Of a DNA stretch of 15,835 nucleotides, positions 1 to 6,851 are shown in pieces; position 1 is the stretch's first letter; the number at the start of each line of letters is the position of its first letter. The DNA comes from DATDOY01 sp035293045. GTDB taxonomy: Bacteria > Actinomycetota > Acidimicrobiia > IMCC26256 > JACPCJ01. The stretch covers positions 1 through 15,835 of the forward strand of contig DATDOY010000152.1 of assembly GCA_035293045.1 (NCBI GenBank), read 5' to 3'. Under the pieces are notes generated by a model, which had not been told where the DNA came from, made no database searches, and saw nothing but the letters and a program-made list of their open reading frames with translations. A program made the position numbers and the translations under genes.

Positions 1-91
1 TGGGACCCCGATCCCGCCGAGCGTCGACCGCTGGTCTCGATCATCCCGCCGGCAGAACCCGAAACCAGGAACCGCGGTGACGTAGCGTGGT
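1..91. other. Left edge, no assignable gene
   Basis: Frame 2 runs from the window edge to a TAG at 83-85 and could be the last 27 codons of an upstream gene ending ...KPGTAVT, but the composition does not separate it clearly from the other frames. Frame 1 stays open past this region without looking like a known protein. A minus-strand ATG at 45-43 runs off the left edge, but it has no -10 hexamer at the spacing used elsewhere here. I see no supported gene, only the promoter at 83-88. Confidence 0.3.
83..88 (+). promoter_or_regulatory. -10 hexamer TAGCGT of the first SnoaL unit
   Basis: TAGCGT fits the TANNNT pattern. It ends 7 nt before an ATG at 96 and 3 nt before the GTG at 92. The 7-nt spacing to ATG 96 equals that at other unit-leading genes here, so a leaderless transcript starting near 95-96 is inferred. 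Confidence 0.45.
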
Positions 92-562
92 GTGAATGGC
101 CGCCGAGCGCGTTGTCCTCTTTCTCGCCCTGGGTCCGACGCGTCAGCTGGGGGTACGGCCCTGAGCGCCTCCCCGGCCGTCATCGCCCGGCTGTACGACG
201 CGTTCGGTCGCGCCGACGTCGACGGCATCCTGGCGTGTTACGTCGACGACCTCGTTTTCCACGTCGCGGGACCCGATCCCGCCGCCGGAGACCACGCCGG
301 CCAGGCCGGTTTCCGAGCGGTCCTCGAGCAGTACCTCCCGTTCCTCGATGACGTGCAGCACCAGGTGCTCGACACCGTGGAGGACGCCGGTGATCGCATC
401 GCGGTGCGACTTCGGTTTCAGTTCAACGCGGGCGGCGAACACCTGACGAACACCGCGCTCCACATGCACCGCCTCGACGGCGATCGCATCGCCGAGACGT
501 GGATCATGAACCTCGACGAAGAGGTCACCCAGAAGTTCTGGGACGAGCACCCCGACACGTAG
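92..562 (+). CDS. SnoaL-like / NTF2-fold protein
   Basis: A 156-aa frame from GTG 92 with a SnoaL-like (NTF2-like superfamily) fold, about residues 27-145. The opening helix (VIARLYDAFGRADVDGILACY) is followed by the strand VDDLVFHV and a G-x-x-G-F-R-x-V-L helix near 70-80. Paired strands ending RLDGDRIAETWIMNL match the C-terminal 'dG-kI-e-w' segment of the family. Such cone-shaped proteins bind small hydrophobic ligands or act as cyclases, isomerases or hydratases; I cannot name a substrate. GTG 92 is the only standard start in frame, but residues 1-23 have non-coding-like composition, so the real start may be CTG 161 or coupled to the small ORF at 96. It converges on the amine oxidase, 22 nt away. 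The family is fairly sure, the start is not. Confidence 0.8.
   Translation: MNGRRARCPLSRPGSDASAGGTALSASPAVIARLYDAFGRADVDGILACYVDDLVFHVAGPDPAAGDHAGQAGFRAVLEQYLPFLDDVQHQVLDTVEDAGDRIAVRLRFQFNAGGEHLTNTALHMHRLDGDRIAETWIMNLDEEVTQKFWDEHPDT
96..164 (+). CDS. Possible 22-aa leaderless leader ORF
   Basis: An ATG at 96 opens a 22-codon frame (MAAERVVLFLALGPTRQLGVRP) that ends at TGA 162-164. Its codons are mostly GC-ending, while the overlapping SnoaL frame over the same bases is not. So between 96 and about 160 this frame looks more coding than the SnoaL frame. The TGA overlaps an in-frame CTG of the SnoaL frame (CTGA, 161-164), the geometry of stop/start coupling. It could be a leader peptide, the true 5' end of the SnoaL gene with a frameshift at the junction, or chance. 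It is too short to resemble any family. Confidence 0.25.
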   Translation: MAAERVVLFLALGPTRQLGVRP

Positions 563-589
563 CGCATCGGGGCCGGCGTGCCGCTTACG
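558..589. terminator. Possible bidirectional terminator
   Basis: CGTAGCG (558-564) and CGCTTACG (582-589) form an imperfect inverted repeat (one bulged T) around a GC-rich loop. The left arm holds the TAG stop of the SnoaL gene and the right arm holds the TAA stop of the amine oxidase. There is no T-tract, so assignment rests on position and symmetry. Confidence 0.35.
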
Positions 590-2540
590 CGGAATGGCCC
601 GCTGGCTCCGAATGGCAGTGTCCCTGGGCGTGTGCGGGTGGCGGTACGTCGAGGGCAGGGTTCTCGTCGAAGAATCCGAAGGGCTGGAGCAGGAACCCAA
701 CGCGCTCGACCGGCATCACCGGGAAGTCTTCCGGTCTCGGCACATGAATCAGCCCGCACGTGTACCAGAGCACGACGTCGGCGTTCTCGAGCGGGCGGTC
801 CGCCGCACAGAAGGCGGGGAGTCCCGCCCCACCCGGGTTGAGGTTGGGGAGCCCGGCGGCGCGCGTCTCGCTCTCGGCGTAGGGGGTCACCCAGAGGTTG
901 TGGCTGGCAAACGTGGCGCGCTCGGCGATGCGCGAGTCGGGCGCCGCGAGGAGCAGCGGCGAATTCCCCGGAAGCAAGCGGTAGCTGGTCGGGGCGCCGA
1001 CGCGATTGCGCCTGTCCGTGTTCACCACGCGCCAGTGCCGACCACGGAAGGGATCGACGTCGCGTTGGGCCTCCGACTCCCGTGACAGCAACGTCGAGTG
1101 CGATCGGAAGGCATTCCCGTACGGGTTCTCGGGGCCCGTGGGATCGGGTGCGACCTCCACCTCGTAGACCGAGTTGGCCGCGCCGTCGACGTCGAGGTCA
1201 AGGCGGAAGCAGAACAAGTGTTGGTGGTTGGGCGCGGCGACGCCCGGCGCCACCTCCGGCGCGTTGGGGTCGACGTCGCCCGGCACGACGCCCTGGGTCT
1301 GGAGGATGCCCGTGAGCTTCACCTCCATCTCCACCGTGCCGTCCATGTAGAGGTACCAGTAGAAGCCGTACTCGTAGTTGCCGACGGTGTGGATCGAGCT
1401 CACGACGAGTCGCCGGCTGCGGCGGATCTCGGGCTGGAAGGTCTCGAGGTCGAAGTGCTTCCAGAGGATCGAGAAGTCCTCCTCGTGGAGGCAGATGGCG
1501 TTCTTCACGATCTGCGTCTCGCCGGCGTCGGTGACCTGGGGGGAGTCGAAGTAGTGGATGACGCCGAGGCAGTCGCAGCCGAGTTCGAGCGAGTTGAGGA
1601 GCGGGTACCGCCCGAGGCCGAGTTCGCCCGAGTCGAAGGCGTTCTTCCACCGGTGCTGCGGACTCGTTGACCCGTAGGGAACCACCATCTCGCCGAGCGA
1701 GGCGCGGTAGAGCACCGAACGCTCCTGGGGCTCGGTGCCATCGCCGCCGCCGCCGAGGCTGTCGTCAAGGTAGGTGAGCGTGTGCAGGGTGAGCCCGTCG
1801 GTGGGATGCATCGAGACCCGGAACCGCCACTTCTGCCACGTCACCTCGTTGCCCTCGACGGCATAGCTCGGGCCGTCGGGTTGCACGATGTCGATAGCCT
1901 TGAGGTCATCGCGGAACTTGGCCACGGAGTTGGCGTGGTAGTTCCGGCAGTCCTTCGGGACTGGGATGTCACCGACGTCGACGAGGTCGACCACTTCCCG
2001 GGCGACGGTGTCGACCGTCGCCACCACGCCTTCGATCGGGTGCGCGTAGCCGTTGTCGTGCTCGTCGTGGCGCAGGTAGGAAACGACACGGACGACGCGG
2101 CGGCCGTCCCACGCGTCGCCGAAGTTGCCGGCGGGCCACGGATCGCACTGCACCGCGTCGAAGTCCTCGACGCCGCGCTTCCGCATCGCCGCTTGCCACC
2201 CGGCATCGTCCTTGGCGATGAAGATGGCGTCGAAGAGTTCCTCGAACAGCACCATGTGGTGACCGTCCTCAACGGCCCACGACACGACCTCTGCCTTGGT
2301 GAGCGAGACGGTCGCCGTGGCGCTCTCGCCGGTCGAGCGATCGACGACGAACGCGACGGCGCGACGGTCGTGGCCGTTGCCGGAGACCCAGCCGAGGACC
2401 TCGTCCTTGGGCGGTTCGGCGAGCGTCACCGCGGCGAAGCGGTGCAGGTCTCCGACGTGGCCCGATTCCCGGAGGATGCGCACGGCGTCGGCGATCTCTC
2501 CCTCGCTGAGCGGCTCGAGTGGGTGCGTGGCGTTGGTCAT
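585..2540 (-). CDS. Copper-containing primary-amine oxidase
   Basis: This 651-aa protein has the full catalytic set of copper/topaquinone amine oxidases, which oxidise primary amines to aldehydes with release of NH3 and H2O2. Tyr389 in N-Y-E-Y (388-391) is the topaquinone precursor. Asp303 in F-D-S-G-E is the catalytic base. His439 and His441 (N-H-Q-H) and His599 (LIHVPRPEDFPVMP) are the copper ligands. Cys324 and Cys350 match the conserved disulfide spacing. The N2/N3 domains precede the catalytic beta-sandwich (about 230-632). No signal peptide is visible, so a cytoplasmic location is inferred. The C-terminal tail (634-651) contains His637, 641, 643 and 649 plus Cys642, which is unusual. 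The ATG start is backed by a GAGAAT hexamer 6 nt upstream and divergence from the 2603 gene. Substrate preference cannot be read from sequence. Confidence 0.95.
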   Translation of the reverse strand: MTNATHPLEPLSEGEIADAVRILRESGHVGDLHRFAAVTLAEPPKDEVLGWVSGNGHDRRAVAFVVDRSTGESATATVSLTKAEVVSWAVEDGHHMVLFEELFDAIFIAKDDAGWQAAMRKRGVEDFDAVQCDPWPAGNFGDAWDGRRVVRVVSYLRHDEHDNGYAHPIEGVVATVDTVAREVVDLVDVGDIPVPKDCRNYHANSVAKFRDDLKAIDIVQPDGPSYAVEGNEVTWQKWRFRVSMHPTDGLTLHTLTYLDDSLGGGGDGTEPQERSVLYRASLGEMVVPYGSTSPQHRWKNAFDSGELGLGRYPLLNSLELGCDCLGVIHYFDSPQVTDAGETQIVKNAICLHEEDFSILWKHFDLETFQPEIRRSRRLVVSSIHTVGNYEYGFYWYLYMDGTVEMEVKLTGILQTQGVVPGDVDPNAPEVAPGVAAPNHQHLFCFRLDLDVDGAANSVYEVEVAPDPTGPENPYGNAFRSHSTLLSRESEAQRDVDPFRGRHWRVVNTDRRNRVGAPTSYRLLPGNSPLLLAAPDSRIAERATFASHNLWVTPYAESETRAAGLPNLNPGGAGLPAFCAADRPLENADVVLWYTCGLIHVPRPEDFPVMPVERVGFLLQPFGFFDENPALDVPPPAHAQGHCHSEPAGHSA

Positions 2541-2546
2541 GGAGTG

Positions 2547-2552
2547 ATTCTC
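2547..2552 (-). promoter_or_regulatory. -10 hexamer GAGAAT of the amine oxidase
   Basis: On the minus strand GAGAAT ends 6 nt (cactcc) before the ATG at 2540. It lacks the leading T of TANNNT but keeps A2 and T6 and the exact spacing of its neighbours. A leaderless mRNA is inferred. Confidence 0.45.
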
Positions 2553-2553
2553 G

Positions 2554-2576
2554 CGGGCGTGGCGGTCCGACGCCCG
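2554..2576. promoter_or_regulatory. Inverted repeat between divergent promoters
   Basis: CGGGCGT (2554-2560) and ACGCCCG (2570-2576) are perfect 7-bp arms with a 9-bp spacer. They sit between the two divergent -10 hexamers of the amine oxidase and the second SnoaL-like gene. This could be an operator, but arms this short and GC-rich can arise by chance. Confidence 0.25.
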
Positions 2577-2589
2577 TCCGGCCCCGGCG

Positions 2590-2595
2590 TACCCT
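2590..2595 (+). promoter_or_regulatory. -10 hexamer TACCCT of the second SnoaL gene
   Basis: TACCCT ends 7 nt before GTG 2603 and no Shine-Dalgarno sequence lies between them. This spacing is the main reason for choosing GTG 2603 as the start. Confidence 0.5.
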
Positions 2596-2602
2596 GTCCG
2601 CC

Positions 2603-3076
2603 GTGGACGCCGACGCGTGTCGCGATCTGGTCCAGCGCTACTACGGCGAGCTGTGGAACGAGTGGCGCCTCGAGCTCATCGACGAGCTGCTGGCCCCCGA
2701 CCTGCACTTCCGGGGCTCGCTCGGGACGGTCCTCGACGGTCGCGACGACTTTCGGGGGTATCTCCTCGGAATCCGCCAGGCCCTGCCTGATTTCCACCAC
2801 GACCTCGAGTGGGTGGTGGCGGAAGAGGGCGAGGACGGGAGTGGCGGCGCGGCCGCGGCCCGCATCGTGTACTCGGGGACCCACGAGGGCGACCTGTTCG
2901 GTGTTCCCGGCACCGGACACCGGATCAACTACCAGGGAGCGGCGTTCTTCCAAATGGCGAGTCGCAATGGGAGCTCGCAGGGCGGGTCCGGCTCGCCGGC
3001 GGTCATCACCGAGATCTGGACGCTCGGCGACATGTCGGCCGTCCGCCGGCAACTTCTCGGCACGGCCACGTCGTAG
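2603..3076 (+). CDS. SnoaL-like polyketide cyclase / ester cyclase family protein
   Basis: A 157-aa SnoaL-like protein. Diagnostic segments are an opening helix with LWNEWRLELIDELLAPDLHF (residues 17-36), G-R-D-D-F-R-G-Y at 46-53, LPDFHHDLEWVVAEEGE (61-77), the strand SGTHEGDLFGVPGTGH (91-106) and EIWTLGD (137-143). The G-T-H-x-G-x-x-x-G-x-P-x-T-G pattern and the closing E-x-W-x-x-x-D are typical of the family. Family members fold as alpha+beta barrels and include aldol cyclases of polyketide pathways, but most actinobacterial copies are uncharacterised. The GTG start is favoured by the TACCCT hexamer 7 nt upstream; the frame extends upstream but with a non-family sequence that overlaps the divergent promoter. 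Residues 121-131 are a low-complexity Gly/Ser linker. It converges on the dehydrogenase gene with a 7-nt gap. Confidence 0.85.
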   Translation: MDADACRDLVQRYYGELWNEWRLELIDELLAPDLHFRGSLGTVLDGRDDFRGYLLGIRQALPDFHHDLEWVVAEEGEDGSGGAAAARIVYSGTHEGDLFGVPGTGHRINYQGAAFFQMASRNGSSQGGSGSPAVITEIWTLGDMSAVRRQLLGTATS

Positions 3077-3083
3077 CGGGCGG

Positions 3084-3905
3084 TCACGAACCGGGGCGGT
3101 TCGCCTCCTGTTGTTGCATGTACTCGGCGGCGCCCTTGATGAACTCCTGGAGGTTGCCGGCGCGGCCGGTGACGATGTCGGCGAACCACGCCGGCACGTA
3201 CGCCTCGAAGATCCCCGCCTCCATCTGGGCGACGACCGCCTCGACCACGTCGGTGGGCGGAAGCCGTTCCATGTCGCCGACGAGGTGGGGATCGTTGTCA
3301 GGAAGGTCGAACAGGCCGGTGTCGATGACGCCAGGGAACACCACGTGTACGTCGACGGGTTCCCCGTGCAGCTCCGCGGCGAGCGACTCCGAGAACGCGG
3401 TCAGTGCCGCCTTTGACGCGGCGTAGGCGGCCTCGCCCGGCGGACTCAGACGGCCGGCGATCGAGGAGATGTTCACGATGCGCCGTACCGTGCCGTCGGC
3501 GCGTGAGCGTTCGAGCATGCGGGGTAGGAGCGCCATGATGAGGCGCGCCGGCGACAGGTAGTTGAGGCTCATCACGCCGTCGAGCTCGTCGAGGCGCGTG
3601 CCGAGCACTTTGCGCCGCTTCGGCATGCCCGCGTTGTTGACGAGCACGTCGACGCCGCCGAGTTCGTCGTCGGCCCGTTCGGCGAAGCCGGCGATCCCGT
3701 CGAGGTCGGCGAGGTCGACGACCCACATGCGCGAGTCGGGTGTGTGGTTGCGACAGACCGCGAGGACGTCGGCGAGCGCGTCCTCCCTTCGGGCGCAGAT
3801 GCCCACCGTCGCGCCCCGTTCGGCGAATCCCACCGCGAGCGCCTCACCGATGCCGGTCGAGGCCCCCGTGATGAGCGCCGTTTTGCCTTTGAGTTCCCAG
3901 GACAT
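3084..3905 (-). CDS. Short-chain dehydrogenase/reductase (classical SDR)
   Basis: A 273-aa classical SDR, a NAD(P)-dependent oxidoreductase acting on an alcohol/ketone pair. The cofactor motif TGASTGIG spans residues 13-20. Basic residues after beta-2 (A-R-R, 38-40) suggest NADP(H) rather than NAD. N90-N91-A-G follows beta-4, and Asn115 (SLNYLS), Ser148, Tyr161 and Lys165 form the catalytic tetrad. The C-terminal region (about 195-270) is longer and more variable than in FabG-type enzymes, ending in a Gln-rich helix, so a lipid-like or steroid-like substrate is possible but unproven. ATG 3905 is preferred over GTG 3911 because TAGGCT ends exactly 6 nt before it. It is divergent from another SDR with overlapping -10 boxes. 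Confidence 0.93.
   Translation of the reverse strand: MSWELKGKTALITGASTGIGEALAVGFAERGATVGICARREDALADVLAVCRNHTPDSRMWVVDLADLDGIAGFAERADDELGGVDVLVNNAGMPKRRKVLGTRLDELDGVMSLNYLSPARLIMALLPRMLERSRADGTVRRIVNISSIAGRLSPPGEAAYAASKAALTAFSESLAAELHGEPVDVHVVFPGVIDTGLFDLPDNDPHLVGDMERLPPTDVVEAVVAQMEAGIFEAYVPAWFADIVTGRAGNLQEFIKGAAEYMQQQEANRPGS
3087..3103. terminator. Hairpin at convergent gene ends
   Basis: CGAACC (3087-3092), loop GGGGC, GGTTCG (3098-3103) is a perfect 6-bp stem. On the plus strand it starts 11 nt after the SnoaL stop. On the minus strand it lies inside the last codons of the dehydrogenase, right before its TGA. No T-tract follows on either strand. Confidence 0.35.
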
Positions 3906-3911
3906 CGCCAC

Positions 3912-3921
3912 AGCCTAGATT
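3912..3921. promoter_or_regulatory. Back-to-back overlapping -10 hexamers of two SDR genes
   Basis: TAGATT (3916-3921, plus) ends 6 nt before GTG 3928. TAGGCT (3917-3912, minus) ends 6 nt before ATG 3905. The two hexamers share the TA at 3916-3917. Both genes lack a Shine-Dalgarno site, so two leaderless transcripts leaving one bidirectional promoter are inferred. Occupation by one polymerase would exclude the other. Confidence 0.6.
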
Positions 3922-3927
3922 TTGCTC

Positions 3928-4701
3928 GTGCCGATCGATCCGTCCGCGCTGTCGCTCGAAGGAAAGGTCGCCGTCGTCACCGGCGCCGCTCGGGGCATCG
4001 GCGAGGCGATCGCGCGCACGTTTGCCGACTTCGGCGCCGACGTCGCGATGTGCGACCGCGAGCCGGAGCTGATGGCGGCCACGGCCGAGAGCGTGCGGGC
4101 GGTTCGCCCGCGATGCATCGACGGTGTTCTCGACGTGCGGGACGGGGCGGCGGTCGAGTCGTTCTTCGGCGCGGTCGCCGGGGCGTTCGGTCGGGTCGAC
4201 GTCGTGGTCAACAACGCCGCGGGGACGTTCCGAGCACCGTTCCTTTCCGCCTCCGCCAACGCCGTCGACGCGCTCGTCGCCGAGAACTTCACCAGCGCCA
4301 CCCACGTCATCCGCCACGCTGTTCCGCTGATGAAGGACGGCGGGTCGATCATCAACGTCACCTCGGTGGAGGCGCATCGGGCGGGTCCGGAGTTCGCCGT
4401 CTACTCGGCCATGAAGGCGGCGATGGAGAACTTGACCAAGACGCTGGCGCTCGAGCTCGGCGACCGCGCTATCCGCGTCAACGCCATCGCCCCCGATCTC
4501 ATCGTGACGCCGGGGACGGGAGAGTTCGCCGCCGATCCGCCCTTGCGGCGGCTCGGGACCCCCGACGACGTCGCCGGGGTGGCGCTGTTCTTGGCGTCGA
4601 CGCTGTCCGGGTACATGACGGGGTCGACGGTGCACGTCGACGGTGGCACCTGGGCCGCCGGTGGATGGCGCCGTCGCGCCGACGGCGGGTGGGATCCGTA
4701 G
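3928..4701 (+). CDS. Short-chain dehydrogenase/reductase (FabG-like SDR)
   Basis: A 257-aa classical SDR. TGAARGIG (residues 18-25) binds the dinucleotide and Asp43 (C-D-R-E) at the end of beta-2 favours NAD(H). NNAAG (95-99), Ser146, Tyr159 and Lys163 are the NNAG and catalytic motifs. The C-terminal GYMTGSTVHVDGG (228-240) is the FabG-like signature. The protein is about family length, with an 18-residue Gly/Trp/Arg-rich tail (240-257). It differs from its divergent SDR neighbour in predicted cofactor preference, so the two could run opposite directions of a redox step, but this is inference. GTG 3928 is chosen because TAGATT ends 6 nt before it; TTG 3922 in the same frame lies inside that spacer. 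Its TAG stop lies 3 nt from the convergent phosphodiesterase stop. Confidence 0.93.
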   Translation: MPIDPSALSLEGKVAVVTGAARGIGEAIARTFADFGADVAMCDREPELMAATAESVRAVRPRCIDGVLDVRDGAAVESFFGAVAGAFGRVDVVVNNAAGTFRAPFLSASANAVDALVAENFTSATHVIRHAVPLMKDGGSIINVTSVEAHRAGPEFAVYSAMKAAMENLTKTLALELGDRAIRVNAIAPDLIVTPGTGEFAADPPLRRLGTPDDVAGVALFLASTLSGYMTGSTVHVDGGTWAAGGWRRRADGGWDP

Positions 4702-4704
4702 CGC

Positions 4705-5772
4705 TTATGACGCCAACAAGTCGCGGCCGACGGCGTCGGGCAAGGACAGCTCGAGCAATCCGGCGACGGTCGGGCCCCAGTCGAGCGCGCTGACGGACCC
4801 GGCAGCCACTTGTTCGGCCAACGCGCGCGCTGCGGGGTGCCCGCCGCTCACGAGCGCCACCTGCTCGAGCGTGGTCGGGTTTCCGTGCATGCCGCGGTAC
4901 TCGGCTTCGAGTCCGGCGATGGCGAACCACCATCCCGGTTCGGTCCACGCCGACCACGTGTCGGGGGCGACCGGCTCCCACCCGGCGCAGCCCTCGACCT
5001 CGCCCAACCACGCCGGCTCGTGGTCACCCTGGAAGAGGGCCGAGCCCCCGTCGGGAAGCCCGAGCATGCCGCGCTCGCTCGCGAGTGTGAAGGCGTCGAG
5101 CGGCGCCGGGTGCGTGAGGGTCTCCATGGTGTGGTCGCTCACGACGATCGCCACGGTGTCACTCCACGATTCCGCCATGGTCTCGCGCAGGCCGGCCACG
5201 AGCGCGTCGGTGGCGCGGTAGCCGTCGATGGCCTCGGGAGCATCGGGTCCGAACACGTGCCCGACGGTGTCGGGCCCGTTGACCTGGGCGAACACGAAGT
5301 CGTATCCGGCGGCGATGGCCTCGGCCACGCGAGGCACGAGGTCCTCGTCGGCAATGTAGCCCTTGGCGTCGCGCGCCGATCCGTGGGGAACGCGCCCATC
5401 AGGAGGCCAGTGGGAGTCGGCGCGATCACCGGCGACCACGCCGACGAGATGCTGGTCGCCGACCACGAGCGCCGACGAGCGTCCGGCGTCAAGGCACGCG
5501 TCGAAGAGGGTGTGGCCGTCCACCCCGACCGACTCGGCGGTCGTCGCGCGGCCGTCGACGAAGAACCAATTGGCGAGGATCCCGTGGTCGACCGGCGGCC
5601 GTCCTGTGACGAAGGTCGCGTGGTTCGGATAGGTGGCGGCGGGCATCACGCCGGTCGCCCGACCCGGGCGTTGCCCGGCCTCGCCGGCGAGCGCCCAGAG
5701 GTGCGGCGTGATCTCGGGGGAGAGGTGGCGGGTCGGCTGGCCGTCGAGGACGACGAAGAGCACACGGGTCAC
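4705..5772 (-). CDS. Type I phosphodiesterase / nucleotide pyrophosphatase family hydrolase
   Basis: A 355-aa member of the alkaline phosphatase superfamily, NPP branch, which hydrolyses phosphodiester or phosphonate bonds using two metal ions, usually zinc. Asp10 (VVLDG) and Thr47 in A-T-Y-P-N-H (46-51) are the first metal ligand and the nucleophile. Asp168 and His172 (NGPDTVGH), Asp213-His214 (SDHTMET) and His296 (GMHGN) complete the two metal sites, so the enzyme looks intact. The C-terminal ALDWGPTVAGLLELSLPDAVGRDLL is the usual closing element of the superfamily. There is no signal peptide, unlike secreted NPPs. The start is GTG 5772: sequence upstream in frame is non-family, and CACCCT ends 6 nt before this GTG. 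Substrate unknown. It is divergent from the KARI-like gene. Confidence 0.9.
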   Translation of the reverse strand: MTRVLFVVLDGQPTRHLSPEITPHLWALAGEAGQRPGRATGVMPAATYPNHATFVTGRPPVDHGILANWFFVDGRATTAESVGVDGHTLFDACLDAGRSSALVVGDQHLVGVVAGDRADSHWPPDGRVPHGSARDAKGYIADEDLVPRVAEAIAAGYDFVFAQVNGPDTVGHVFGPDAPEAIDGYRATDALVAGLRETMAESWSDTVAIVVSDHTMETLTHPAPLDAFTLASERGMLGLPDGGSALFQGDHEPAWLGEVEGCAGWEPVAPDTWSAWTEPGWWFAIAGLEAEYRGMHGNPTTLEQVALVSGGHPAARALAEQVAAGSVSALDWGPTVAGLLELSLPDAVGRDLLAS

Positions 5773-5778
5773 GACAAC

Positions 5779-5784
5779 AGGGTG
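5779..5784 (-). promoter_or_regulatory. -10-like hexamer CACCCT of the phosphodiesterase gene
   Basis: CACCCT (minus strand) ends 6 nt before GTG 5772. It lacks the leading T but matches A2, T6 and the spacing used throughout the window. Confidence 0.4.
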
Positions 5785-5841
5785 CCACGCGGAGCCAGGG
5801 GCGTTCTGGGCCGGGCGAGGCATCTGACCGCGGAGTGCTTC

Positions 5842-5847
5842 TAGCCT
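5842..5847 (+). promoter_or_regulatory. -10 hexamer TAGCCT of the KARI-like gene
   Basis: TAGCCT ends 6 nt (tcgccc) before ATG 5854. No Shine-Dalgarno site is present, so a leaderless transcript is inferred. Confidence 0.55.
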
Positions 5848-5853
5848 TCGCCC

Positions 5854-6837
5854 ATGACGACCATCTGGTACGAACACGACGGCGACCTCGGCGCACTCGC
5901 GGGGGCGCGCGTTTCGGTGGTGGGATACGGCAACCAGGGCCGATCGTGGGCGCTGAACCTCCGCGATTCAGGACTCGACGTCGCCGTGTGCGTGCGCGCC
6001 GACGAGACCCGCGCGCAAGCCGAGCGCGACGGCTTCACCGGACTCGACGTGGCGGCCGCGAGCGACGCGGACGTGCTCTGCGTGCTCGTGCCCGACGACG
6101 TCATCCCGAGCCTCCCGATCTCACCCCGGGACGACGCCCTCACGATCGTCGCGAGCGGATACACGCTCGCCTTCGATCGGTTCACGCCCGCCGGAGATCT
6201 CGCCATGATCGCCCCGCGCATGCTCGGACCCGAGGTGCGCCGGTGCTACGAGGAAGGCGTCGGTTTCATCACCGCGGTGGGCGTGCATCGCGATGTGACG
6301 GGGACCGCGCTCGCGCGAACTCTGGCTGTGGCGCGAGCGATCGGGGGTCTTCGCCAAGGCGGGATCGAGTTGACGCCGATGCAAGAGGCGGTGATCGACC
6401 TCGCCGTCGAGCAGGCCTTGGCTCCCGCGCTCCAGCACGTCCACACCACGTTCGTGCGCGTGATGATGGAGCGCGGCCTTCCGCTCGAGGCGATCCTCAC
6501 CGAGATCAACCTGTCGGGCGAGATGGAGCGGACGATGCGGCTCGTCCGCCTCGAAGGCTATGCGGCGCAGATGGAGCACCATTCCCCGACGAGCCAGTAC
6601 GGCCAGCTCTCCCGCCGCGACGAGTTCGCCCATCTCGACGTGCTGACGCGGATGCGCGAGATCGTCGACGGCATCGAGTCGGGCGCATTCGCCGACGAGT
6701 GGGACGCCGAGCGCGACGCCGGATACCCGCGGCTCGCCGCGCTGAAGGAGGAGCACGTCGGCGACGCGGTGCGGGGGTTCGAGGCGGATCTTCGGTCCCG
6801 TCTCGGCGAGTTGGCTCAGGTCGAGCCGCCGACCTGA
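5854..6837 (+). CDS. Ketol-acid reductoisomerase-like protein with altered active site
   Basis: The 327-aa protein aligns along its length with class I ketol-acid reductoisomerases, which convert acetohydroxyacids to dihydroxyacids in branched-chain amino-acid synthesis using NADPH and Mg. The Rossmann motif GYGNQG is at 24-29 and the knotted C-terminal domain starts near 172. Asp182 and Glu186 (D-L-A-V-E-Q) and Glu217 match the metal ligands. But the conserved His of AHGF is Ser101 (ASGY), the Lys of APKGPGH is Arg122 (APRMLGP), and the second C-terminal Glu falls on Ser221, with a Glu two residues on. The SxTxxYG segment (244-250) and SGAFADEW (276-283) are retained. No ilvB, ilvN or leu genes lie nearby. 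It is therefore probably a KARI-fold paralogue, not IlvC. The VOC gene follows 14 nt downstream. Confidence 0.8.
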   Translation: MTTIWYEHDGDLGALAGARVSVVGYGNQGRSWALNLRDSGLDVAVCVRADETRAQAERDGFTGLDVAAASDADVLCVLVPDDVIPSLPISPRDDALTIVASGYTLAFDRFTPAGDLAMIAPRMLGPEVRRCYEEGVGFITAVGVHRDVTGTALARTLAVARAIGGLRQGGIELTPMQEAVIDLAVEQALAPALQHVHTTFVRVMMERGLPLEAILTEINLSGEMERTMRLVRLEGYAAQMEHHSPTSQYGQLSRRDEFAHLDVLTRMREIVDGIESGAFADEWDAERDAGYPRLAALKEEHVGDAVRGFEADLRSRLGELAQVEPPT

Positions 6838-6838
6838 C

Positions 6839-6844
6839 GGGAGG
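6839..6844 (+). promoter_or_regulatory. Shine-Dalgarno site of the VOC gene
   Basis: GGGAGG lies 7 nt before ATG 6852 and directly after the stop of the KARI-like gene. This strong site contrasts with the leaderless first genes of the units and fixes the VOC start. Confidence 0.7.
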
Positions 6845-6851
6845 ACACGCG

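Noticed and set aside
1782..3416. 544-codon plus-strand frame spanning three genes
   Set aside because: It overlaps amine oxidase, SnoaL and dehydrogenase genes in the wrong frame or strand and has no domain.
585..6837. Reading the catabolic genes as one dedicated pathway cluster
   Set aside because: Alternating strands, independent promoters and mixed enzyme types give no consistent substrate. Shared pathway membership cannot be supported from this window.
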